A stretch of DNA of 64,000 nucleotides from DAOUKH01 sp965219875 (lineage in GTDB: Bacteria; Chloroflexota; Dehalococcoidia; SHYB01): the NCBI GenBank assembly GCA_965219875.1, contig CBDCOW010000001.1, forward strand, positions 1-64,000. The letters run 5' to 3'. The notes below the pieces were generated by a model that was given only the letters and a program-made list of their open reading frames with translations, made no database searches and was not told where the DNA came from. Both the position numbers and the translations under genes were made by a program. Shown here one piece after another: positions 50,691-58,985 of this stretch; positions within the stretch are counted from its first letter, which is position 1, and the number at the start of each line of letters is the position of its first letter.

Positions 50691-52484
50691 CTAGACGGCG
50701 CACTCCCCTTCGCCGCGCTCGACCTTGAAGGGGATGGTCTTGGTCCAGTCCATGTAGAGCTGGATCGTGTCCTTGCCCAGCGGTCCCACCTGTTGCAGGT
50801 CGGCAAGGAGAGGCGAGAAGGCCTCGGGCCCGACGCGGTCCACGAAGTCGAGGAACCGCTCGTCGCCGCTCTCCCGCTCGCGGGTGTAGAAGTCGAGGAC
50901 GCGCTCGATGAACTCGGGGGCGAGCTTGGCGGGCACCCGGCCGCGGACGCGCTGGCCGAAGCGGATCGGCCCCTCCGTCCCCGTCGCGTTCCCGCCGACG
51001 AAGACCTCGTAGGCGGGCACCTGCTGACCGCTGCCTCCCTTGATCGCCGCGCCGTGGAAGCCGATGCTCGCAATGTGGTGCTGGCCGCAGCCGTTGGGGC
51101 AGCCGCTCGCCTTCACGTGCATCTTCTTGATCTGCGGGTCGGTGGTGTCGAGGGCGGCGATCTTCTCGCGGAGCGCCTGTCCCAGGCCCATCGACGACGT
51201 GATGCCCAGCTTGCAACTGTCGGTGCCGGGGCACGTCACCACGTCGGTGATCTCGTCCGCGCCGCCCTCGACGAGGTCCAGCGCCTTCAGATCGTTCCAA
51301 ACGTCGTGAACGAGCTCCGTCCGGACCCAGCGCAGCACGAGGTTCTGCTCCTGCGTCAGGCGAACGCGTCCGCCTGAGTAGTTCCGGCTGATCGCGCCGA
51401 GCCCGCGGAACTGGTCGCCCGTCAGGTCGCCCTGGGGAACGGTCACCTCGACGGCGGCGTAGCCCTCCTGGCGCTGGGGCTTCACGTTCGTGGCCGCCCA
51501 CGCGGTGAACTCAGGGGAGGCGGATCCGTTTACGAACCGGCTCGACGTAGGAGGCGGCGGCGCGCCGGCTGCCTCGTCGTCGTCAAACATCCACGGTTCG
51601 GGATCGATCTTCTCCTGGGCCCACGGCCTCGCCAGCTCCGCGTCCACCAGCGTGCGGAACTCCTCGATGCCGATGCGGTCGACAAGGAACTTGATGCGCG
51701 CCTTCATCCGGTTCTTGCGCAGCTCGTCGGCGGCGTCGAAGACCCGGAACACCGCCTCCGACACCCGCAGGTAATCGTCCACGGACACGAACTCGTAGAG
51801 CGTGGGCGCGAGCCGGGCCATGATCGACGTCCCGCCGCCAACGACGATCTTGAAGCCCCGCACCGTCTCGCCGTTCACCTCCCTGGTCTGGGCGATGAAG
51901 CCGAGATCATGGATCGCGGTCATGGCGCAGTCGTGGGCGCAGCCGGAGAAGGCCGTCTTGAGCTTGCGGGGGAAGGCTTGCGTCAGCGGATGCCGTACGA
52001 AGTAACGGGCGTAGGCCGTCAGATAGGGCGTGGGGTCGAAGGGTTCGCCGCCGCAGACGCCCGCGAGCGGGCAGCCCGCCACGTTCCGCACCGTATTGCC
52101 GCAGGCCTCGCGGGTAGTAAGTCCCACCGAGCCGAGGAGCCGCAGCCCCTCCGCGGACCGGTCCAACAGGATATGGTGGAACTGGATGTTCTCCCGCGTG
52201 GTGATGTGCCCCTTCTTCAGGGGCGTGAACTCTTCGGTGAAGTCGCCCAGCGTCTCGAGCTGGTCCGCCGTCACGCCGCCGAAGGGCAGCTTGACCCGGA
52301 ACATCTGCGCCTCAGGCTGGCGCTGGCCGTAGACGCCCTGCTTCAGGCGGAACCTGATGAACACATCTTCAGCGTTCTCGCCCGAGCGAAACTTCCCGAC
52401 TTCTTGCTCGAAAGCGTCGATCTCTTCCGGCAGATAGGGGATGACGCCCTTCTCCGCGCCCTTCTTCGATTCGACCGTGGTCAT
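50691..52484 (-). CDS. Siroheme sulfite (or nitrite) reductase, ferredoxin type
   Basis: 597-residue assimilatory reductase carrying siroheme and one [4Fe-4S] cluster, reducing sulfite to sulfide (or nitrite to ammonia). Two ferredoxin-like halves are seen: FRVKLPFGGVTADQLETL with REACGNTVRNVAGCPLAG, and VEVTVPQGDLTGDQFRGL. The cluster cysteines are in TCPGTDSCKLGI (about residue 415) and ASGCPNGCGQHH (about 458). With cysM and moeB in the same window, sulfite reduction is the better guess. Promoter at 52621-52648, leader about 130 nt. Confidence 0.9.
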   Translation of the reverse strand: MTTVESKKGAEKGVIPYLPEEIDAFEQEVGKFRSGENAEDVFIRFRLKQGVYGQRQPEAQMFRVKLPFGGVTADQLETLGDFTEEFTPLKKGHITTRENIQFHHILLDRSAEGLRLLGSVGLTTREACGNTVRNVAGCPLAGVCGGEPFDPTPYLTAYARYFVRHPLTQAFPRKLKTAFSGCAHDCAMTAIHDLGFIAQTREVNGETVRGFKIVVGGGTSIMARLAPTLYEFVSVDDYLRVSEAVFRVFDAADELRKNRMKARIKFLVDRIGIEEFRTLVDAELARPWAQEKIDPEPWMFDDDEAAGAPPPPTSSRFVNGSASPEFTAWAATNVKPQRQEGYAAVEVTVPQGDLTGDQFRGLGAISRNYSGGRVRLTQEQNLVLRWVRTELVHDVWNDLKALDLVEGGADEITDVVTCPGTDSCKLGITSSMGLGQALREKIAALDTTDPQIKKMHVKASGCPNGCGQHHIASIGFHGAAIKGGSGQQVPAYEVFVGGNATGTEGPIRFGQRVRGRVPAKLAPEFIERVLDFYTRERESGDERFLDFVDRVGPEAFSPLLADLQQVGPLGKDTIQLYMDWTKTIPFKVERGEGECAV

Positions 52485-52620
52485 ACTGCTCTCTTCCTAG
52501 CTTCCCGTGAAAAGCCGATAGGCCAACGTCCCTCGACATACCGCGGGACGCCCGCGGCGCGCGCCCCGAATCCTCACCGAGGGGCCGGTACGCCGGTTGA
52601 ATCCCTGCGTTTGGACCTTC

Positions 52621-52648
52621 AGTCTAGCATTGCGAGGGGTCGTGTCAA
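52621..52648 (-). promoter_or_regulatory. Promoter of the sulfite reductase gene, with long leader
   Basis: Minus strand TTGACA (52648-52643), 16-nt spacer, TAGACT (52626-52621). Start near 52614 leaves a 130-nt leader rich in pairing segments (for example CCCCTC...GGGG near 52565-52585 and GCCGCGGGCG...CCGCGG near 52543-52560). It matches no riboswitch I recognise. Confidence 0.5.
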
Positions 52649-52665
52649 CGGAACGGCGGCCTCCG

Positions 52666-53316
52666 CTAGGCCGACGGCTCCCGTTGCGGGCCCAACGTGG
52701 CCAGCGCGAGGGCGCGCTCGTAGTCCTCGCGCGTGTTCAGGTTCGTCAGCACCAGCGGATCGTCGACTGCCACCTCGTGGATGCCGCCGCTATGCCGTTG
52801 GATTACCTCGCGGACGCCGCGGCCCTCCTCGGTGATGCGGAGCAGCTCGGGCAGGAGCGCGGCGGCGAAGATGGGGGGATGGCCGTGCTTTCCCCGGTAC
52901 GCCGGTATCGAGATGAGCGCTCCCTGGTCCTCATGGGCCTCGGCGAGCCGGCGCAGCAGCGCCGCCGGACGGGGCTGATCGGCGGCGAGCAACAGCAGGG
53001 ACGCCGCGCCGGGGCCCACGGCGCGCAGCCCTGCCTTGATCGAGCTCGTCTTCCCCTCGCGGTAGTCCGGGTTGACCACGATCGTGAGCCGGGGGTCTTC
53101 GACCGCCTCGACCATGGGCCGGACCGTTGAGACCTCGTGGCCCAGCACGACGACGGCTTGTCCCACGCCGGCTTCGAGGAGCTGCCGCGTCTGATAGGCG
53201 ACGAGCGGCTCGCCCAGCCAGTCGAGGGTCTGTTTGAGCCGGCCCATGCGGCTCGACTCGCCAGCGGCGAGGAGCACGCCGGCGCAGGCCGCCGCGCCCG
53301 AAGACGCCGGGGTCAC
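52666..53316 (-). CDS. MocA-like molybdenum cofactor nucleotidyltransferase
   Basis: 216 residues. The NTP-transferase signature LLAAGESSRMGRLKQTLDWL is at the start, with LLLLAADQPR and the later GKHGHPPIF giving the substrate site, as in MocA and related CTP:molybdopterin cytidylyltransferases. Start: GTG at 53316 overlapping the xdhC stop (GTGA). The xdhC pairing supports cofactor maturation for a molybdenum hydroxylase of the xanthine dehydrogenase/CO dehydrogenase family, whose structural genes are not in the window. Confidence 0.87.
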   Translation of the reverse strand: MTPASSGAAACAGVLLAAGESSRMGRLKQTLDWLGEPLVAYQTRQLLEAGVGQAVVVLGHEVSTVRPMVEAVEDPRLTIVVNPDYREGKTSSIKAGLRAVGPGAASLLLLAADQPRPAALLRRLAEAHEDQGALISIPAYRGKHGHPPIFAAALLPELLRITEEGRGVREVIQRHSGGIHEVAVDDPLVLTNLNTREDYERALALATLGPQREPSA

Positions 53317-54440
53317 GCCCGTCCCGCGAGCTGCCTCGCCTTGGGGAGAAGACGGTCGGCCTTCAACACGCCGCCCTTCTTCCCGTGGCGGACCGCCAGG
53401 ACCTCCGCCATCACGCTGACGGCGATCTCCTCCGGGCTCCGCCCGCCGATGTCGAGGCCCACGGGGGCGCGAATCTCGCCGATCCGCTCTCCGTCGATGC
53501 CCTCCTCGAACAGCCGCCGGAAGATCATCGCCGCCTTGCGCTTGCTCCCCAGCAGCCCCACATAGCCCGCCTTCGAGCGCGCCGCGGCCAGCAGCGCCGC
53601 GTCGTCGTACTTGTGGCCGCGCGTGGCGACGAGGACGTAGGAGTTCGGGGTCAGCGCCAGCGAGGCGACGCCCGCGTCGAAGTCCCCGACCACGATCTGC
53701 TCGGCCTCGGGGAAGCGCTCCTCGTTGGCGAACATCTGGCGGTCGTCGACGATGATCGTGGCGTAGCCGAGGAACGTAGCCAGCTTGTAGACGGCGTAGC
53801 CGACATGCCCGCCGCCGACGATGACAATCGTCGCGGGGCGGGTGAACGTCTCGACGTAAATCTTCGCCTTCGACTCGGTCGTAAGCCAGACCTCGCGCCC
53901 CTTGGGCATGAGGTCGAGCGCCGCCTCGATAGCGGCCTCGTCGAGCTCGAGAGCGCCCAGACCGCCCACCGCGCCGCCGTCGTCCCGGATGAACAGCTTG
54001 GCCTCGGGCCGGCCGCTCGACGTTCCCGGATCGGCTAGCGTGGCCAAGGCCCGGTCGCCGCGGCCCTCGAACGCCGCCATGATCTCGCCGAACAGCGGGG
54101 CAAGCTCGGAGTGCCCCGCCAGGGGGTCGATGAGAATCTCCATCGTCCCGCCGCACACCAGCCCGTCCTTGGCGGCGATGTCCTCGTTGAGCACGAACCG
54201 GCGCAGTTGCGGCGGGCCGTCGTGCTGTTCTTCCAGGATGATCCGCGCCTCGGTGAGCACGTCGGCCTCGACGCAGCCCCCGCCCAGCGTGCCGAACATC
54301 GTGCCGTCGGCGCGGACCAGCAGCTTGGCCCCCGGCTTCTGCGGCGTCGACCCCTTGGTGTTTACCACCGTGGCCAGCACGAACGGCTCACCCGCCGCGA
54401 GCAACCGCCCCGCTTCGCCGAAGATGGGTTGGATATCCAT
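53313..54440 (-). CDS. xdhC: XdhC/CoxI-family molybdoenzyme maturation protein
   Basis: 375 residues. The N-terminal XdhC/CoxI domain (PFVLATVVNTKGSTPQKPGA, then MFGTLGGGCVEADV, and DGLVCGGTMEILID) is followed by an XdhC Rossmann domain with IVGGGHVGYAVYKLATFLGY (about residue 205). It binds molybdenum cofactor and helps its sulfuration and insertion into a hydroxylase. It overlaps the mocA-like gene by 4 bp. No paired oxidoreductase genes nearby. Confidence 0.9.
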   Translation of the reverse strand: MDIQPIFGEAGRLLAAGEPFVLATVVNTKGSTPQKPGAKLLVRADGTMFGTLGGGCVEADVLTEARIILEEQHDGPPQLRRFVLNEDIAAKDGLVCGGTMEILIDPLAGHSELAPLFGEIMAAFEGRGDRALATLADPGTSSGRPEAKLFIRDDGGAVGGLGALELDEAAIEAALDLMPKGREVWLTTESKAKIYVETFTRPATIVIVGGGHVGYAVYKLATFLGYATIIVDDRQMFANEERFPEAEQIVVGDFDAGVASLALTPNSYVLVATRGHKYDDAALLAAARSKAGYVGLLGSKRKAAMIFRRLFEEGIDGERIGEIRAPVGLDIGGRSPEEIAVSVMAEVLAVRHGKKGGVLKADRLLPKARQLAGRA

Positions 54441-54507
54441 AGCTCCCGAGCCTCCGGTTTCAGTATAACCAACGCGGGGCGTTAGCCAACGGGCGCCCCA
54501 GGCGGCG

Positions 54508-55197
54508 TCACGCGGGGCCGGTGAAATGCGCCAGCGACGCGGTTAGCGTGGCGAACGTCCGCGTGGGCACGACGCCCCGCTTGTTGGCCTCGCCTTTCCG
54601 GCGGATCCAAATCGTGTCCATCCCGGCGTCCCGCCCCGGCTTGATGTCGTTCGTCAGGCTGTCGCCCACGACCACGACGCTCTCGGGCGGCGCGCCAAGC
54701 CGTTCCAGCGCGCGGTCGAAGTAATCGCGCTTCCCCTTGCCCACGCCGAGCGTCTCTTCGTCAAACGTCGCCTTGAAGTACGAGCGCCCCGCCCGCGATT
54801 CGATGTGCTCGACCTTCGTCTTGGCGTAGTCACCCGTCGCCAGATGCAACGTGTACCCCGCGCCGGCCATCGCGTCCAGATAGCCGAACGTCTCCTCGAA
54901 CAGCGCGGTGGCGTACCAGCACTCCTCCTGCGCCGCGCGGATGCGCCGCCGCAGCTCCGCCGTCACCTCGGCCTTGGTGGTGCGGTTTAGCTCCTCGGTC
55001 ATCATCTTGTAGTGCAGGTCGAGGTCGGCGTGGCGCTTCGGGTGCTTGGCGAGCACGATCCGGTGCACCGACTCCCACAACTGGAGCACCTCCCGCCCGG
55101 TGAGGCCGAGGAAGCCTTCGAGGTTCTTCTCGTAGACGTAGTCGGAGTCGTTGAGCGTGCGGTCGAAGTCGAGCAGGACGTGATCGTAGCGGGGCAT
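54508..55197 (-). CDS. HAD-family phosphatase (YjjG-like)
   Basis: 229 residues from the ATG at 55197 (MPRYDHVLLDFDRTLNDSDY); a TTG at 55230 is also in frame but lies beside a TATAAT box and so is probably untranscribed. HAD motifs: DFDRTLND (nucleophile Asp), LATGD, a lysine in GVGKGKRDYF, and VVGDSLTNDIKPGRDAGM. The helical cap between motifs I and II resembles YjjG-type nucleotidases, which clear odd pyrimidine nucleotides; other phosphate esters are possible. Confidence 0.85.
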   Translation of the reverse strand: MPRYDHVLLDFDRTLNDSDYVYEKNLEGFLGLTGREVLQLWESVHRIVLAKHPKRHADLDLHYKMMTEELNRTTKAEVTAELRRRIRAAQEECWYATALFEETFGYLDAMAGAGYTLHLATGDYAKTKVEHIESRAGRSYFKATFDEETLGVGKGKRDYFDRALERLGAPPESVVVVGDSLTNDIKPGRDAGMDTIWIRRKGEANKRGVVPTRTFATLTASLAHFTGPA

Positions 55198-55237
55198 GGG
55201 TGCGGGGGTCTCCGGGGAATCGTCTGCCAAGAGGGAA

Positions 55238-55954
55238 TTATACGTCCGCGCGCGCCCGGCCCGTGGCGCACAGGTCGGCGACCGGGCAGCCGCCGCAGCG
55301 GGGCTCCCGCTTCACGCAATGGCGTTTGGCGAGCGCGACGAGCAGGGCGTGGTACTCGCCGTACACCGCCGCGTCCGGGGGCAGCTTCGCCTCGAACAGA
55401 CGTTGGTAGCCCGCGTACGTCCGGGCCGCGGGCGGGACGCCGAGGCGGTCCACGATGCGGCGGGTCATCGCGTCGATGACGAACGCCGGCTTCCCCGCGG
55501 CGTAGAGCAGAATCGAGTCCGCCGTCTCGGGGCCGACGCCGTGAATCGAGAGCAGGTCCTCGCGCAGCGCCTCCGTGGGCCCCGCCAGCCATGCATCGAG
55601 GTCGTCGCCATGCTCACCAAGGCGGTCGGCGAAGGCCTTCAGTTTGCGCGCCTTGGCGTTGTGGTAGCCGCACGAGTAGCAGAGGCGGGCTAGCTCGGGC
55701 TCCGGGATGCGTCGCAGCTCCGACGGGGAGAGCGCGCCGGCCTCCTTGAGCTTGGCCATCGTCCCCTCGACGTTCCGCCACGCCACCGCCTGCACCAAGA
55801 TCGCGCCGACGATCATCTCGAACGGCGAGTCGGCGGGCCACCAGCCCTGCGGCCCGTACGCCGCCAGCAGCCGGTCGTAGACCCCGGCGATCACGGCGTG
55901 GTCGGACACGTGACCACTTGGGGCGGAGTGCTCAACTGCTAGAGTGTCCTGCAT
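55238..55954 (-). CDS. Endonuclease III-like DNA repair protein
   Basis: About 238 residues from ATG 55954. HhH-GPD fold: ILVQAVAWRNVEGTMAKLKE, the hairpin SIHGVGPETADSILLYAAGK and the catalytic Asp in FVIDAMTRRI. The [4Fe-4S] cluster ligands follow the C-x6-C-x2-C-x5-C pattern in CVKREPRCGGCPVADLC. The position of the catalytic lysine of EndoIII (GRKTAN) is glutamate here (GPETAD), so it may be a monofunctional glycosylase of the endonuclease III-like group. Its 5' end overlaps the divergent DUF3800 gene. Confidence 0.87.
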   Translation of the reverse strand: MQDTLAVEHSAPSGHVSDHAVIAGVYDRLLAAYGPQGWWPADSPFEMIVGAILVQAVAWRNVEGTMAKLKEAGALSPSELRRIPEPELARLCYSCGYHNAKARKLKAFADRLGEHGDDLDAWLAGPTEALREDLLSIHGVGPETADSILLYAAGKPAFVIDAMTRRIVDRLGVPPAARTYAGYQRLFEAKLPPDAAVYGEYHALLVALAKRHCVKREPRCGGCPVADLCATGRARADV

Positions 55955-56762
55955 GGATGTGTGCCCTGCCTTCGTGGACGAAACCGGCGTTCTGTCAGCA
56001 TCCCCCAAGGCACAACCCGTCTATGGCATCGGCCTTCTAGTCGCACCCGATCCAAAAGCCATCACCGACAAGCTCTCTACACTGCACTTCCGGTTTAGGG
56101 AACAACGCATCACAGGTCGAAGGCGGCTGATCCGGAATATCAGGGAAGGAGTGACCACACCCACGATCGATGAGTGGGTTCAGCTAACCCGGACGACACA
56201 GCATCACGAATACAAGTTTAGTGCAGTTGCTAGGCATAACCTTCAAGACTACGTAAGCCTACTCGCCCTGTACCTCTCATTGGGCGGTATGGAATTCCAT
56301 TCACTGATACTCGACCGTACCGACCCTGCATTCGATTACCGGCGTTGGGGAGAAGATCCTTGGGATGCCTACCTGGCTATCGCCCAGGAATTACTGCGCA
56401 GGAGGCTCAAGCGCCCGGTATTCGCGATTGTGGATTTTCAGGGCAAGCCGAAGAAGGCTAGAGCATATTTGGAGGACAGGCTTTGCACCCTACCTCATGT
56501 CACCGGATGCTTGCGCGCATCTTCCGAAACCTCGGTATTTCTTCAAATCGTCGATTTGCTGCTGGGTTGTGTCCAGTTCGATTGGAAGGATCAGCGAGGC
56601 TACTACAAGGCGTCGGCCAACACTCGGGCGAAACGCGATCTAACCATATTCTTGAAGAGTCACCTAGGCATTGCCGCCGGTGAGCCGATTGTTTCAGAAT
56701 CGCTGCGGTTTAGGAAGAGGAGGCGCCTGTCGCTATTCACGACATGGTGGGCTCGGCCTTAA
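55944..56762 (+). CDS. DUF3800-type protein
   Basis: 272 residues. The DUF3800 N-terminal motif is recognisable as PAFVDETGV (usually xxDESG), with a YKFSAV strand and a middle RPVFAIVDFQGKPKKA; the family is thought to have a nuclease-like RNase H fold and is often found with mobile or defence genes. AT content is clearly higher than in the neighbours (for example 56200-56750), a sign of recent transfer. Start may be ATG 55944 or 55953. The 5' end overlaps the endonuclease gene head-to-head. No partner genes. Confidence 0.65.
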   Translation: MSCMDVCPAFVDETGVLSASPKAQPVYGIGLLVAPDPKAITDKLSTLHFRFREQRITGRRRLIRNIREGVTTPTIDEWVQLTRTTQHHEYKFSAVARHNLQDYVSLLALYLSLGGMEFHSLILDRTDPAFDYRRWGEDPWDAYLAIAQELLRRRLKRPVFAIVDFQGKPKKARAYLEDRLCTLPHVTGCLRASSETSVFLQIVDLLLGCVQFDWKDQRGYYKASANTRAKRDLTIFLKSHLGIAAGEPIVSESLRFRKRRRLSLFTTWWARP

Positions 56763-56908
56763 CCGACGAAGGCCACGGCTATGACCGGCGCCCATCCCGT
56801 TACACGCGACGGCGTTACCCGGCCACTCCGTGTCCCTCAATGCTAGCCTACTTACCTCTTCGTAGCATGTCAACGCACCGGCGTCTGCCTCTCCGCCCCG
56901 TCGCGTTG

Positions 56909-56914
56909 TATAAT
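56909..56914 (+). promoter_or_regulatory. TATAAT -10 box of the aminotransferase operon
   Basis: Perfect TATAAT in a GC-rich background. No good -35 at 16-18 nt. Transcription start near 56921, leader about 26 nt to ATG 56947. Confidence 0.45.
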
Positions 56915-56946
56915 CCCCGTTAGCTTTGTCCCGTGGACGCTTGCGC

Positions 56947-57876
56947 ATGTACGCCTTCTTCAAAAACGAAATCGTCCCGATCGCCGAGGCCAAGCTTCCG
57001 ATCACGACCCATGCCTTTCACTACGGCACGGCCTGCTTCGAAGGGATTCGCGGCAACTGGAACGACGAGCAGCGGCAGCTCTACGTCTTCCGACCCATGG
57101 AGCACTTCCGGCGGTTGATCGCCAGCGCCAAGATCCTGCGGATCGGCGTCCGCTTCTCCCCCGAGCAGCTCTGCGACATCATGGACCGCCTGATCCGGAA
57201 GAGCGGCCTCAAGGCCGACCTCTACATCCGCCCCGTGGCCTACAAGAGCGCCGAGGTGGTGGCGAACATGAAGGCGCAGGAGCTCGAAGACGACTTCATG
57301 ATGTTCACCGTACCGTTGGGGAACTACCTCGACCCCAGCAAGGGCATCCACTGCGCCACCTCGTCGTGGCGGCGCATCGACGACATGAGCCTGCCCGCCC
57401 GCGGCAAGATCACCGGCGGCTACGTCAACAGCGTGCTCGCCAAGACCGAAGCGACGGAGAGCGGCTTCGACGAAGCGATCATGCTCAACGCCGACGGCCA
57501 CGTCTCCGAGGGCTCCGGCGAGAATATCTTCATCGTCTCCGGCGGCAAGCTCGTCACGCCCGCGCCCCACGACAACATCCTCCTCGGCATCACCCGCGAC
57601 ACGATCATCGAGCTCGCCCGCGAGGAGCTCGGAGTCGAGACCGTCGAGCGATCGCTCGACCGGTCGGAGCTCTACCAGGCCGACGAGTGCTTCCTCACCG
57701 GCACGGCGGCGCACCTGGTGCCGGTCAGCCGGATCGACCACCGGCTCGTGGGCGTCGGCGAGATCGGCCCGGTGACGAGCGCCCTGCAGGAGCTCTACTT
57801 CGACGTGATCCGCGGGCGCAACCAGCGCTATAGCGCGTGGCGCCACCCCGTCTATCCCGCGGCGGTCAGCGCCTAG
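56947..57876 (+). CDS. ilvE: Branched-chain amino acid aminotransferase (class IV, PLP)
   Basis: 309 residues from ATG 56947 (a TTG at 56926 would add seven). Transfers amino groups between branched-chain amino acids and 2-oxoglutarate. HAFHYGTACFEGIRGNWN and YIRPVAYKS are typical; the PLP lysine is in PARGKITGGYVNS, the cofactor loop is EGSGENIFIV and the phosphate region is DNILLGITRDTI. It starts a plus-strand run that continues to queG. Confidence 0.9.
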   Translation: MYAFFKNEIVPIAEAKLPITTHAFHYGTACFEGIRGNWNDEQRQLYVFRPMEHFRRLIASAKILRIGVRFSPEQLCDIMDRLIRKSGLKADLYIRPVAYKSAEVVANMKAQELEDDFMMFTVPLGNYLDPSKGIHCATSSWRRIDDMSLPARGKITGGYVNSVLAKTEATESGFDEAIMLNADGHVSEGSGENIFIVSGGKLVTPAPHDNILLGITRDTIIELAREELGVETVERSLDRSELYQADECFLTGTAAHLVPVSRIDHRLVGVGEIGPVTSALQELYFDVIRGRNQRYSAWRHPVYPAAVSA

Positions 57877-57904
57877 GCGGCCGGGTCCGGGGCGGGCGTT
57901 CCCC

Positions 57905-58327
57905 GTGTTCACCCTCGCACTCGACTACTTCCTTCTCGTCACCTTTGCTACCGCGGGCCTGCTTCAGGTAACCGCCGCCATGAGCGGACTCGACGGGATG
58001 CAACTGCTGGCCAACCGGCGGGCGGCTGGCCTCCTCGGCGCGGCGATACTCTGCGGCGCTTTCATCTGGTTCACCCTCACCGGCGACCCCTCCATCCCCG
58101 GCGACATCGGCGGCGTCGAAGGCTCCGAGCAGTTCGGTCTCTTGTGGGGTGGACTCGCCGCCGCCGTCGTCGGGACCTACGTGCTGGCCTCGGTCGTCCG
58201 GCGCGCCGGACGGGCGGCGTCCCGCGTCCCGCCATCGATCGAGGCGTTCCGCTCCGGGACGCTCTTCGCGCTCCTGAAGGCGCGCCGCGCCGGAACGTCC
58301 AGCCCGGAGGCCGACGGCGATGCTTGA
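57905..58327 (+). CDS. Hypothetical membrane protein
   Basis: 140 residues, GTG start at 57905. Three hydrophobic segments (about 5-27, 43-60, 78-100) followed by a basic cytoplasmic tail with FRSGTLFALLKARRAG. No family recognised. Its 3' end overlaps the PAP2 gene by 8 bp, so the two are translated together and may work together. Confidence 0.65.
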   Translation: MFTLALDYFLLVTFATAGLLQVTAAMSGLDGMQLLANRRAAGLLGAAILCGAFIWFTLTGDPSIPGDIGGVEGSEQFGLLWGGLAAAVVGTYVLASVVRRAGRAASRVPPSIEAFRSGTLFALLKARRAGTSSPEADGDA

Positions 58328-58904
58328 CGCCGACCGCGGCCTCTTCGAGGCGATCAACGGCCTGGCCGGCCGCTCCAGGGCGCTGGACAACGTCATGGAG
58401 ATGCTGGTCAGCGACTTCTTCCTCCCCGTCGTCCTTTCGCTCGCCGCCTTCGTCCTGTGGTTCTACGGGCGCAACGCCGCGGAGCGCTACGAAGGCCAAT
58501 GGGCCTTCCTCTACGCCTCCATAGGCGTGGGTTTCTCCAATCTCGTGGTCACGATCTTCAACTCCGCCATCGACCGCCCCCGGCCGTTCTTCACCATCGA
58601 CGACGTCCACATCCTCTTCTACCGCCCCACCGACCCTTCCTTCCCCAGCAACGCCGCGGCCTTCGCCTTCGCCCTCGCCGCCGGCGTCTTCCTGGTGCGG
58701 CCGCGATGGGGACTCGCGATCGGCTTCGGCGCCGTCCTCTTCGCCTTCGCCCGCGTCTACGCCGGCATGCACTTCCCCCTCGACGTGGTGAGCGGCGCCT
58801 TCATCGGCATCCTCACCACCTGGTTCTTCGCTCACGTCCTCAACCGTTTCCGCTTCGTCGTCGACTGGGCGCTCGGCCTCCTCCGCCGCTTCTACCTCGC
58901 GTAG
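58320..58904 (+). CDS. PAP2-family phosphatase-like membrane protein
   Basis: 194 residues, about five transmembrane helices. Motif 1 DRPRPF, motif 2 PSFPSNAAAFAFA, motif 3 RVYAGMHFPLDVV. Similar to undecaprenyl-diphosphate phosphatases of the BcrC type. In motif 2 the expected histidine (PSGH or PSNH) is missing (PSNA), so the proton donor is lost; activity is uncertain. Overlaps the upstream membrane gene. Confidence 0.82.
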   Translation: MLDADRGLFEAINGLAGRSRALDNVMEMLVSDFFLPVVLSLAAFVLWFYGRNAAERYEGQWAFLYASIGVGFSNLVVTIFNSAIDRPRPFFTIDDVHILFYRPTDPSFPSNAAAFAFALAAGVFLVRPRWGLAIGFGAVLFAFARVYAGMHFPLDVVSGAFIGILTTWFFAHVLNRFRFVVDWALGLLRRFYLA

Positions 58905-58985
58905 AGACCGGGGCGGCCCGCGCGTCCGCTACAATGAAGACCGCGCCGGCCCATGTGCACCCGGCACGGCGCGTCAGGAGTCGCT

